Below, in pieces: positions 1-7,085 of a stretch of DNA of 23,471 nt. The stretch's first letter is position 1; every line of letters starts with the position of its first letter. Origin of the DNA: Candidatus Melainabacteria bacterium (lineage in GTDB: Bacteria > Cyanobacteriota > Vampirovibrionia > Vampirovibrionales > JAJTHC01); NCBI GenBank assembly GCA_026389055.1, contig JAPLIO010000201.1, positions 1 through 23,471 of the forward strand, in the 5' to 3' direction. A program made the position numbers and the translations under genes. The notes below the pieces were generated by a model that had not been told where the DNA came from, searched no databases, and was given only the letters and a program-made list of their open reading frames with translations.

Positions 1-53
1 CCCCCTAAATTTGTGGGGGGTGTCGGGGGGTGCCCAAACAGGCACCCCCTGAC
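1..53. terminator. Two adjacent G/C-rich hairpins, possible bcp terminator
   Basis: Two stem-loops lie back to back. The first pairs 1-7 with 14-20 (one G-T wobble, 6-nt loop). The second pairs 22-34 with 41-53 (13 bp, one wobble, loop CAAACA). Both are very stable and sit about 100 nt beyond the stop codon of the minus-strand peroxiredoxin gene. Neither strand has a clear T-tract after the stem, so intrinsic termination is not proven. They could also be part of a dispersed G/C-rich repeat. Positions 54-154 hold nothing else I can identify. Confidence 0.4.
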
Positions 54-154
54 AAACCAACCAGCGAAAGACTGAAACAACAACCGATGAGAGAACATGC
101 CATTTAATCTGTGAATTGGTATTAGAACCGACGAAGCAATAAACTTTTAGAAAG

Positions 155-631
155 CTATAACGATTGTAAACAAGCCAATAAATCGGCATGTTTTGCCATA
201 CCCTGTTGGGCAAAGCGAATAACACCCGCACCATCCACCACATAAACTGTTCGCTGATACCCACCTTCGGCTTTCAACACGCTATAAGCCGCCGCCATAG
301 TTTTTTCAGCATCCACTAAAATAGGGAAGCAATAGCCATATTTTTCAGCAAAACTTTCATGGCTTTTCAAACTGCCCGAATTACTGGCTAACACGGCACA
401 ATTCAATGCTTGAAATTGAGAAAAGTCTGTGGTTAAATCACACAATTGTTGCGTACAACCAGGGGTTTTATCTTTAGGGTAAAACACCAATACAAAGGGC
501 TTACCTGCATAATCTTTCAACGAAACCAATTGCCCTTCAGGCACACCGCTGGCAGGCAATGAGAAATTGGGTGCAGGGGTGCCTACGGGTAAGGGTTGCA
601 GGTTAGGGTCTTTTTTAGGGAATGCCATCAT
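155..631 (-). CDS. bcp: Thioredoxin-dependent peroxiredoxin, Bcp/PrxQ family
   Basis: The 158-residue protein is a cytosolic peroxidase that reduces H2O2 and organic hydroperoxides using electrons from thioredoxin. It has the AhpC/TSA thioredoxin fold. The peroxidatic cysteine is C59 in TPGCT and the second cysteine is C64, the five-residue spacing of PrxQ enzymes that form an intramolecular disulfide. The FYPKD strand before the active site and the RTVYVVD segment (R127) are also typical. Length is normal for the family. The start is a double ATG (626-631), preceded 11 nt upstream by AAAGGA. The gene is transcribed alone, away from the plus-strand genes at 1029 onward. Its leader carries the inverted-repeat element at 660-794, downstream of a likely extended -10 promoter at 827-835. 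Confidence 0.93.
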   Translation of the reverse strand: MMAFPKKDPNLQPLPVGTPAPNFSLPASGVPEGQLVSLKDYAGKPFVLVFYPKDKTPGCTQQLCDLTTDFSQFQALNCAVLASNSGSLKSHESFAEKYGYCFPILVDAEKTMAAAYSVLKAEGGYQRTVYVVDGAGVIRFAQQGMAKHADLLACLQSL

Positions 632-659
632 AAGAGGTCATATCCTTTCGATTCACTAA

Positions 660-794
660 ACCTCTTGGATAGCTCGATATCTGGGGCATCTTCGTTGTCA
701 TTTGCGGTACTCGAATTCTTATGTACTTCTGTGTACACCTTCTGCGTTCCTCATTCCTAGAATCTGCACCCACCTATCGAGCTATCCAAGAGGT
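660..794. repeat. 135-bp element with perfect 20-bp terminal inverted repeats
   Basis: Positions 660-679 and 775-794 are exact reverse complements (20 of 20). They enclose 95 bp that contain a smaller TGTAC-N6-GTACA dyad at 722-737. The element ends 28 nt before the bcp start codon and lies inside its predicted 5' leader, so the transcript could fold the arms into a long stem just upstream of the Shine-Dalgarno site. No ORF or transposase is visible in it. The form fits a MITE-like or palindromic intergenic repeat. Its internal motifs remind me of palindromic repeats from intracellular bacteria, but that is memory and unchecked. Confidence 0.8.
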
Positions 795-826
795 CTAACG
801 TAAAAACAAGGGCTAATAACAATAAG

Positions 827-835
827 ATTATACCA
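827..835 (-). promoter_or_regulatory. Extended -10 promoter for bcp, with overlapping upstream dyad
   Basis: On the minus strand this reads TGGTATAAT, a perfect -10 hexamer with the TGN extension that can replace a good -35 box. I see no convincing -35. A 14-nt dyad, ACCCTT-CC-AAGGGT (837-850), begins immediately upstream and covers the spacer region, where a repressor or activator could bind. A transcript from here would have a leader of roughly 190 nt containing the whole inverted-repeat element. Confidence 0.5.
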
Positions 836-879
836 TACCCTTCCAAGGGTTAATTGTGTTAAGACAATGACATATTAAC

Positions 880-925
880 CTCCTTCAAACAGGGGTAATA
901 CTTGCCAAACAAACCTTTGAAGGAG
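880..925. repeat. Imperfectly spaced 10-bp inverted repeat in the 632-1028 gene-free stretch
   Basis: CTCCTTCAAA at 880-889 is the exact reverse complement of TTTGAAGGAG at 916-925, with a 26-nt spacer. An 11-nt direct repeat, TAATTGTGTTA, flanks it at 851-861 and 931-941. The gene-free stretch 632-1028 therefore holds the bcp leader element, the bcp promoter with its dyad, and these repeats. I found no convincing plus-strand promoter for the gene at 1029 and no small ORF. Confidence 0.4.
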
Positions 926-1028
926 TACAATAATTGTGTTAGTTGATTGCTATGTAGTTAGTATTGTTTAGTTTTTTCTTACCCATGCCAAGTTAATTAC
1001 CGCCTGCAATTTGGAGTTCACGTATTCA

Positions 1029-1394
1029 ATGGTTACCCAGTTGTTTAAATCCTCTGTTTACCAGCAACCTGCTCTTCCTGCGTTAGATGTTTCTGCTAAC
1101 ATTATCGCTCTGCCTTGCGTAACGGATTCTTTTGGGAACTTCACGCTAAGTGTACCCGTTTTCCCTAACAATAGCGTAACCCCCATCCGTATGCACAAAT
1201 ACAAAGGCAGATTCCGTGAAACCTTCGTGGTTGAAGGGTCTCCGTATGGCGACCAATGGCTAAGCGAAGCCACTGCTTCTGTAGAAACCGAAGCGGTTAA
1301 GTTGTTAGCTATTTTTAAAGCACTCAACCCAACAGGATTAGTTTTTTTATTGGGTAGCTTGTTACCTTTATTATTATTATGGTTTGCCGTATAG
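1029..1394 (+). CDS. Small unknown protein with C-terminal membrane segment
   Basis: The 121-residue protein matches no family I recognise. Residues 1 to about 95 are soluble and mixed in composition. The last 20 or so residues form one strongly hydrophobic segment (TGLVFLLGSLLPLLLLWFAV) that runs to the stop codon, a tail-anchor-like layout with the N-terminus probably cytoplasmic. The frame is open back to a TTG at 1011, but I chose the ATG at 1029 because TTGGAG at 1011-1016 can serve as its ribosome site (spacing 12). A minus-strand frame of similar length overlaps it. The coherent membrane segment and the co-directional downstream gene 46 nt away favour the plus strand. Its partner and function are unknown. 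Confidence 0.55.
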   Translation: MVTQLFKSSVYQQPALPALDVSANIIALPCVTDSFGNFTLSVPVFPNNSVTPIRMHKYKGRFRETFVVEGSPYGDQWLSEATASVETEAVKLLAIFKALNPTGLVFLLGSLLPLLLLWFAV

Positions 1395-1440
1395 CCTTTA
1401 GTTAAGGCAAAATGCACCCGCTTATTTATTATTTAGGACA

Positions 1441-2115
1441 TTGTTCACTTTGGGTTGTGATTTAATAAAAAAAGACCAACCAATTACGCTCCCTGATTGG
1501 CTTTCAAACAAAGTATTACCCGTGATACGAAGCACTTCCCCCGAAGAAGCTTTGTGGATTGCCAATTGTCTTTACCAAGCAGGGGCAACCGTACTGGAAT
1601 TTACCCTAACCATTCCAGATGTGTGGCAGGTTTATCAGCAATTTACGCAAACCCACCATGAAGCCCAAAGATTAGGGCAACTTTATGTTGGCATGGGTAG
1701 CCTAAAAACAATCGCTGATTTAGACTATTGTTTGAATCAGCCAGTGGCATTCACCGCCTCACCAGGGTATATACCGCAATCTTACACGTTAGCAAAACAA
1801 GCTAACCACTGCCACATAGGCGGAGCCATTACCCCTTCAGAACTTAACCAAGTGGTGCTAGAAGGTGGTCGCTGCGTTAAGCTATTTCCTATTGTGCCAC
1901 TGGGTGGCGTTGGTTATTTTAAAACCGTTACCAACCCTTTCCCAGAACTTACCTGCATTCCTTTTGGAGGGATTTGCCCAACCGAAGTAGGTAGTTATTT
2001 TAACGCAGGTGCCATAACCGTAGGGTTAGGCAGCCAGCTGATGCCCCCCAAGGGGTGGTTTGAAGATAATCGCCAAGGCGAGTATCTGGCGTTTTTGAAA
2101 ACTCTCCCCTTTTAG
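1441..2115 (+). CDS. KDPG/KHG aldolase family protein
   Basis: This class I aldolase-type TIM barrel of about 220 residues belongs to the family that cleaves 2-keto-3-deoxy-6-phosphogluconate to pyruvate and glyceraldehyde-3-phosphate in the Entner-Doudoroff pathway. The visible signatures are KVLPVIR near residue 24, LEFTLT with the catalytic-type E53, SPGYIP (107-112), and the Schiff-base lysine K147 in VKLFP, followed by the phosphate-binding FGGICPTE. The start is uncertain. No ATG exists in frame before residue 85, and the frame opens at 1402. TTG at 1441 lies only 2 nt from AGGA (1435-1438), so TTG at 1450 (spacing 11) may be the real start. No edd, kdgK or uronate gene is nearby, so the in vivo substrate is open. 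Confidence 0.82.
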   Translation: MFTLGCDLIKKDQPITLPDWLSNKVLPVIRSTSPEEALWIANCLYQAGATVLEFTLTIPDVWQVYQQFTQTHHEAQRLGQLYVGMGSLKTIADLDYCLNQPVAFTASPGYIPQSYTLAKQANHCHIGGAITPSELNQVVLEGGRCVKLFPIVPLGGVGYFKTVTNPFPELTCIPFGGICPTEVGSYFNAGAITVGLGSQLMPPKGWFEDNRQGEYLAFLKTLPF

Positions 2116-2131
2116 CTTCTGTTAATACCCA

Positions 2132-3079
2132 TCAAACCCGCAAAGCAACATCACTTAACAAGCCATCAATAAAAGCAGAAGCATCAAACGGCGTTAAATC
2201 AACCAACTGCTCGCCTGTAGCCACCCACCACGGAAGCAATCCCAATTGGTGTGCCAACTGAAATACCATACCCGCCTTTGCGGAACTATCCAACTTGGTG
2301 AGGATAAACCCATCCAGCCCACCCAAGCTTTCCCCAAACAACGTAGCTTGTTGTAACGCATTCTGCCCAACCAAGGCTTCCAACACCAACAACACCCGAA
2401 CCCGAACCCCCACAGGGGCAAATTTTTCAACCGTACGACGAATTTTCTGCAATTCCGCCATTAAATTGGATTGGTTATGTAACCTGCCCGCCGTATCAAT
2501 CAACAAAACGGATTCCTTTTCAGCCTCCCAAGCTGAAATAGCCTTTACCACTACCGCTGAAGGATCTGCCTTTAAGCCCAAAGATTCAACGGGTACCCCC
2601 ACACGCCCCGCCCAAACCGAAAGTTGTTCATCCGCCGCTGCCCGAAACGTATCGCCTGCGGCTATACGAACCGTTTTCCCCTGCTGAACAAAGGCATAAG
2701 CCAACTTCGCCAAACTCGTCGTTTTACCCGCCCCATTCACCCCTGCAATTAAGAAAATTTCTCGGGTTGGAACAGTAGTCTCTGCTTCATTTACCGCTAC
2801 GGGTAATGCAGGAAATAACCCCAGTAAGGTGGCTTTCAAGCAAGCCAAACCTTCTTCAGGCGTTACCCATGCCGTTTTAGAAAGCTTATCTAGTACCAGT
2901 TCCGTTAACGTCCAACCAAAATCTGCTTTTAGTAGCACTTCTTCCAATGCTTCAATCAGGCAATCCCGATGAGACTCACTCGTCAAACCATCTGCTACAA
3001 ACGCCTGTTTCCACCAAGTTGAAAACTGCGTTTTCGCTTTAGCAAGAGCGGTTAAAATAGCAGAAGGCTCTGTAAGCAT
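2132..3079 (-). CDS. ftsY: Signal recognition particle receptor FtsY
   Basis: The 315-residue SRP GTPase docks the Ffh-ribosome complex at the inner membrane for co-translational insertion. It consists of an N helical domain (about 1-95) and a G domain: P-loop GVNGAGKTT (113-121), DTFRAAA (143-149), DTAGR (195-199), TKLD (261-264) and a C-terminal GEQLVDLTPFD. The long acidic A domain of enterobacterial FtsY is absent, as in many bacteria, so membrane contact probably rests on the N-terminal helix. Two usually invariant places differ: the DAxxGQNA segment reads EALVGQNA (234-241), and LDGTAKGG reads LDSSAKAG (263-270). It is the last gene of the nusA operon, 5 nt after nusB, with no strong Shine-Dalgarno sequence. 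Translational coupling to nusB is likely. Confidence 0.93.
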   Translation of the reverse strand: MLTEPSAILTALAKAKTQFSTWWKQAFVADGLTSESHRDCLIEALEEVLLKADFGWTLTELVLDKLSKTAWVTPEEGLACLKATLLGLFPALPVAVNEAETTVPTREIFLIAGVNGAGKTTSLAKLAYAFVQQGKTVRIAAGDTFRAAADEQLSVWAGRVGVPVESLGLKADPSAVVVKAISAWEAEKESVLLIDTAGRLHNQSNLMAELQKIRRTVEKFAPVGVRVRVLLVLEALVGQNALQQATLFGESLGGLDGFILTKLDSSAKAGMVFQLAHQLGLLPWWVATGEQLVDLTPFDASAFIDGLLSDVALRV

Positions 3080-3084
3080 GGTTG

Positions 3085-3780
3085 TTAAGAAACCGTCGCA
3101 CTGGTTTTTTGGGCTTCTAACAGCAATAAAATTTTACCCAACACGCCATTAATAAATTTATAGCTATCTTCTGTGGAAAATTCCTTGGCCAATTCAACCG
3201 CTTCATCCACGCTTACATTGGTATCAACAGAATCCACCCCAACAATTTCAGCCAACGCCAATTTTATCAGTAATCTATCCATTTTAACCATCCGCTCATT
3301 CCGCCAATCATTGCTGGCTTCTGTTAGCAAGGCATCAAAACGTTCCGTTTGCTGGCAAACTATTTTAACCAACGAAACCGCATAATCCACAACGGCTTCA
3401 TCCAGCGTATGAGCCAACAATTCAGGAATCTTCAAACTTTCCCAAGTCAATTCAATCGCCTGTAAGCACTTATCTAACTGACCCAATGTTTCTTGAGTCG
3501 TTGCCAAAGGCACCGCTTCTTGAGGGGCATTCATCGGCTGATTCAAATTGTGCGGATGTTCAAATTCATAAGTCATCAACTGAGAAGAAACCCCCTGAAA
3601 CAGAGAAGCCGCCTCTTCTAAATTGCTTTTTGCTTGGCGTACCAAGGCAAAAACAGCCAACCGAAGGCTAGTAGCCGCATTAAAATCTGCAGGCAACGTT
3701 TCAGGTAACATCCCCTGCGGGGTTTCTAATTGAAAGAGGAAGAGTAAAGCCAGTTCTCTAGCCGCACGACGAGCCTTCAT
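3085..3780 (-). CDS. nusB: Transcription antitermination factor NusB, long form
   Basis: NusB pairs with S10 (NusE) and binds boxA RNA to keep RNA polymerase processive on rRNA operons. At 231 residues it is clearly longer than the usual 130-160. The extra length is an insertion (about residues 25-120) between the N-terminal arginine-rich helix (KARRAARELALLFLFQL) and the conserved core. The core ends with the family signature SVDEAVELAKEFS...KFINGVLGKI (about 192-218). The N-terminus and long form resemble cyanobacterial NusB, and so does the pairing with ftsY. The ATG is preceded by AAGGA at a spacing of about 12. It lies 61 nt after rbfA and 5 nt before ftsY. Confidence 0.9.
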   Translation of the reverse strand: MKARRAARELALLFLFQLETPQGMLPETLPADFNAATSLRLAVFALVRQAKSNLEEAASLFQGVSSQLMTYEFEHPHNLNQPMNAPQEAVPLATTQETLGQLDKCLQAIELTWESLKIPELLAHTLDEAVVDYAVSLVKIVCQQTERFDALLTEASNDWRNERMVKMDRLLIKLALAEIVGVDSVDTNVSVDEAVELAKEFSTEDSYKFINGVLGKILLLLEAQKTSATVS

Positions 3781-3841
3781 AGTAAAAAAATATCCTTAAT
3801 ATCATAAAAAAGAAAGAACCGTAATATAAAAAAGGAAAAGT

Positions 3842-4231
3842 TTACACTTCTCCTTTGGTAATTTTATCCAACAACTGTTGCAACTTCATGCCCCGTTCAA
3901 GGGAATGATCCAAAAACAACTGAATTTCAGGGGTATGGCGAAGTTGAACCCGTTGCCCAACGGCTTTACGAATTTTACCCGTATAGCCCAACAAAATGGT
4001 CATCAAATCCGCTTGCACGGCTTCTTCGGCTAAAATGCTAATATACACTTTAGCAATACTCATATCCTTACTTAATTCAACATCCGTTACCGAAATGACC
4101 TGATCTTCCAGACGATAATCCTTCAAATCAGTCTTAATAATATCCGCTATTTCACGCATCAAGGCTTTACGAACCCTATCGGAGCGTGAAAAACTGGGGG
4201 AACTATTGGCAGGAGCCATCATCATCATCAT
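3842..4231 (-). CDS. rbfA: Ribosome-binding factor A
   Basis: This is a 129-residue KH-type protein that binds the 30S subunit near the 5' end of 16S rRNA and helps its late maturation. Conserved positions include RVRKALMREIADI near the N-terminus, the VTDVELSKDMSIAKVYIS strand-helix region, the GKIRKAVG helix, LRHTPEIQL, and the FLDHSLERG tail. Length is normal. The start is five ATG codons in a row (4217-4231) before GCTCC. The SD is weak (GAG, 11 nt before the first ATG). It lies 60 nt downstream of infB in the same direction, the usual infB-rbfA order, but is followed by nusB-ftsY and not by truB-ribF. Confidence 0.93.
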   Translation of the reverse strand: MMMMMAPANSSPSFSRSDRVRKALMREIADIIKTDLKDYRLEDQVISVTDVELSKDMSIAKVYISILAEEAVQADLMTILLGYTGKIRKAVGQRVQLRHTPEIQLFLDHSLERGMKLQQLLDKITKGEV

Positions 4232-4291
4232 AAATAAAAAATCTCAAGGTTCAAAAGTAAAATAGCAAAAAGGGGAAAAGAAAAGTTCAGC

Positions 4292-6634
4292 CTATAATTG
4301 TGTCCGTTTACGTTCTTCTTGAACGACGCACACTAAAATATCGCCCTCTTCCAGCTCGTTATATTTGGCTAAGGAAACACCACATTCAAAGCCCTGAGCC
4401 ACTTCCCGAACATCATCTTTAAAGCGTTTCAGTGCCTGCATTTGACCTTCATGCACCACTTTACCTGCCCGTAAAACGGTAATTTTACCGTTACGCACTA
4501 GCTTGCCTTCTTGCACCATGCAACCCGCCACAACGGATTGTTTACCCACAGAAAACAATGCCCGAACTTCGGCTTTGCCTGATTCTGATTCGACAATTTC
4601 GGCATCCAACTGGCCTAACATCAATTTTTCAATGCGTTCCACCATGTGGTAAATAATATCAAACCGATGAATTACCACGTTTTCTTGTTCCGCAATACGA
4701 ACCGCATTCACATCTTCCCGAGCGTTAAAGCCAATAATGACCGCCTCAGAAGCAGTCGCCAACATCACATCGGCTTCGGTAATATCGCCTGTAGCAGCAT
4801 GCAGTACATTCACTTGCACTTCAGTGGTGCCCAATTTATTGATAGATCCTAAAGCCGCTTCCAAAGAACCCTGTGTATCCGCTTTTAGCACAACCCGCAA
4901 TTCTTTTTTATTTTCATCATCTAAGGAGCGAGTTAAGCCACCCGCATTACGGTTTCTAGCCGAAAGCCGAGCGTCTCTATCTGTAATTTTTGCCGTAGAA
5001 AGGGCTTGTTTAAAGGCTTTATCATCTGAATAAACAATAAACGGTTCGCCTGCCCGAGGCACATCATTTAAGCCCAAAATTTCCACTGGTGTACTGGGGC
5101 CTGCTTCCTGTAAGCGATTACCCGCTTCATCCAACAACGCCCGAACCCTTCCGCCAACAGACCCCATCAGTAGGTTGTCGCCCACACGTAAGGTGCCATT
5201 TTGAACGAGAATAGAAGCGATAGGCCCTTTTTGCTTATGCAAACTGGCTTCAATAATAACGCCTTCACCCACAGCGGTAGGGTCTGCTTTTAGTTCCATC
5301 AACTCAGATAAAACCACAATGTTTTCAAGCAAATCATCAATCCCTAAGCGTTGCAAAGCACTCACTTCAACGGTAATGACATCGCCACCCCATTTTTCAG
5401 GCGTTACACCATGAGACATCAACGCCGTCAACACACGGTCTGGGTCTGCACCTTCTTTATCAATTTTGTTGACAGCCACAATAATCGGGATACCCGCAGC
5501 CTTAGCATGGTTAATGGCTTCAATGGTTTGAGGCATCACGCCATCATCCGCAGCAACCACCAAAATAGCGATATCCGTGGCTTTAGCTCCCCGCATCCGC
5601 ATGGAAGTAAACGCTTCGTGGCCAGGGGTATCTAAGAAAACAATCCGTTGACCTTCTTTTTCGACGCAGTAAGCACCAATGGTTTGAGTAATACCGCCCG
5701 CTTCACCATCGACAATCCGCTGACGTGTTTCCCGAATCGCATCTAACAAGCTGGTTTTACCATGGTCAACGTGTCCCATAATCGAAATAACGGGCGAACG
5801 AGTAATAGAAGTAGAGGTGGTTTCTTCGGCTTTATCAAGTCCTGATGAAATTTCTACTAACGACATATCGTCTTTTTTCTTACGGCTGGGTTCAATTTCA
5901 AAGCCTCTCGCCACATCGAACATTGCATCGTAATCTAACGTTTGGTTGACGTTTACCATAATGCCCTTCATAAAGAGATGGCGAATAATATCGGTTTCTT
6001 TTTGTTGAATGAGGCTGGCTAATTCCCGAACGGTTAAGGTGCCTTCAAATTCAACCGTTTCCATCACGGTAGGAACCACAGGTTCTGGTTTGGCAGGTTT
6101 TGGGGTGGAAACAACGGTGGCTTTGCCTTTACCGCCATTAGTCGCCGCATTCGGGGCTGGTGTGCCAAGCAAAGGGGATTGCGTACCCGCTGGACGACGT
6201 TGCTGATGAGATGAATTATAAGGGGCATTCCCTGATTTTTGAGGCGGGGTGTAAGTGGTTACCCGTTTTGCCCCACTCGCTTGTGTGGTAGGGGTTGGAT
6301 TAGCCCTTGTAGCTACCGAAGGCTTGGTAGCAGTGGGTGCAGCCGCCACTACCGTTGGTTTCGTAGGCGAAGCAACCGTTGCGGATGTTGGGTTAGTAGG
6401 TGTGGCTGTTTTCGTAGGGGTGGCTGGCTTTTCGGCTAGTTTAGGAGATTCTTTTATAGGGGTTTTAAACTTGGCGATGATTTTTTCAGCAATGGCAGCA
6501 TCCACTGAACTAGCATGGCTTTTCATCACGAGTTTATACTCAGTTTCTAGCAGTGTCATAATGGTTTTATTGGATTGATTTACCAACTTTGCCAATTCAT
6601 GCACTCTTAATTTTGCGATGGTTGTTTCTGGCAC
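4292..6634 (-). CDS. infB: Translation initiation factor IF-2
   Basis: The 780-residue GTPase brings fMet-tRNA to the 30S subunit and promotes subunit joining. In order: an IF2_N helical module (about 1-52), a Pro/Thr/Ala-rich disordered linker (about 55-190), a second IF2_N module (about 196-245), and the G domain with GHVDHGKT (287-294), GGITQTIG (313-320), DTPGHEAF (335-342) and NKID (389-392), then domains II, III and the C2 fMet-tRNA-binding barrel. It starts with GTG, the only clear GTG start in the window, preceded by AAGGA at a spacing of 10. It lies 41 nt after ylxR. The repetitive linker generates long open frames on the opposite strand that are not genes. Confidence 0.97.
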   Translation of the reverse strand: MPETTIAKLRVHELAKLVNQSNKTIMTLLETEYKLVMKSHASSVDAAIAEKIIAKFKTPIKESPKLAEKPATPTKTATPTNPTSATVASPTKPTVVAAAPTATKPSVATRANPTPTTQASGAKRVTTYTPPQKSGNAPYNSSHQQRRPAGTQSPLLGTPAPNAATNGGKGKATVVSTPKPAKPEPVVPTVMETVEFEGTLTVRELASLIQQKETDIIRHLFMKGIMVNVNQTLDYDAMFDVARGFEIEPSRKKKDDMSLVEISSGLDKAEETTSTSITRSPVISIMGHVDHGKTSLLDAIRETRQRIVDGEAGGITQTIGAYCVEKEGQRIVFLDTPGHEAFTSMRMRGAKATDIAILVVAADDGVMPQTIEAINHAKAAGIPIIVAVNKIDKEGADPDRVLTALMSHGVTPEKWGGDVITVEVSALQRLGIDDLLENIVVLSELMELKADPTAVGEGVIIEASLHKQKGPIASILVQNGTLRVGDNLLMGSVGGRVRALLDEAGNRLQEAGPSTPVEILGLNDVPRAGEPFIVYSDDKAFKQALSTAKITDRDARLSARNRNAGGLTRSLDDENKKELRVVLKADTQGSLEAALGSINKLGTTEVQVNVLHAATGDITEADVMLATASEAVIIGFNAREDVNAVRIAEQENVVIHRFDIIYHMVERIEKLMLGQLDAEIVESESGKAEVRALFSVGKQSVVAGCMVQEGKLVRNGKITVLRAGKVVHEGQMQALKRFKDDVREVAQGFECGVSLAKYNELEEGDILVCVVQEERKRTQL

Positions 6635-6675
6635 GAAGTTATTTTCCTTAGCTATTTAGGGTGTTTAAAATTCAA

Positions 6676-7032
6676 CTAATTGAGGGGTGATTCAACGGAT
6701 GCTGCCTTAGATAGCAGTTGTTCCAGTTGAAACAATAAGGGGGTTGGCAAGGTGGTGATTTTTAAGCGTTGTTTCAAAAATTTTCCTTGTTTGCTCAGTA
6801 ATTTATGAAGGCAAGCAGAAGTATTACAGCAGTAAAGAGAGCGTCCGAAAATAGCGGAAGAGGGGTTTAAGTGAACCAGCGGTTCAAGGGGTAGTAAGGG
6901 TGAAGGGGCAACTTTAACTATTTTTACCAACTGTTCTTTTGAGAAATACCCTCTGCAAGCCACACACTGGCGTTTAAACTTACGAGAAGAAGAAGGGACT
7001 GAAACCAAGTTAAATTGCTTCAAAGCACTCAT
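6676..7032 (-). CDS. ylxR: YlxR family (DUF448) RNA-binding protein
   Basis: This is a short basic protein of 118 residues of the family normally encoded between nusA and infB. The core signature RQCVACRGYFSKEQLVKIV (21-39) is present with C23 and C26, and FGRSLYCC (62-69) stands where most members have GRGAYVC. A further cysteine follows at C74. Members bind RNA and have been linked to transcription regulation and RNase P, but the biochemical role in this lineage is not known. The C-terminal 25 residues are less conserved. The start ATG follows an AAGAAGGG site. Gene order nusA-ylxR-infB supports the assignment strongly. Confidence 0.88.
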   Translation of the reverse strand: MSALKQFNLVSVPSSSRKFKRQCVACRGYFSKEQLVKIVKVAPSPLLPLEPLVHLNPSSAIFGRSLYCCNTSACLHKLLSKQGKFLKQRLKITTLPTPLLFQLEQLLSKAASVESPLN

Positions 7033-7085
7033 TTCAACCCTTCTTCTAACTCAAAACCTAAACCAAAAACCTGCCTAACCAATAA

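Noticed and set aside
1058..1417. Minus-strand frame of 119 codons opposite the small membrane protein
   Set aside because: Its composition is incoherent, it lacks a good ribosome site, and the plus strand gives a sensible membrane protein with a co-directional neighbour.
6009..6578. Several plus-strand frames opposite infB
   Set aside because: They are the reverse of the repetitive Pro/Thr/Ala linker of IF-2, whose composition suppresses stop codons on the other strand.
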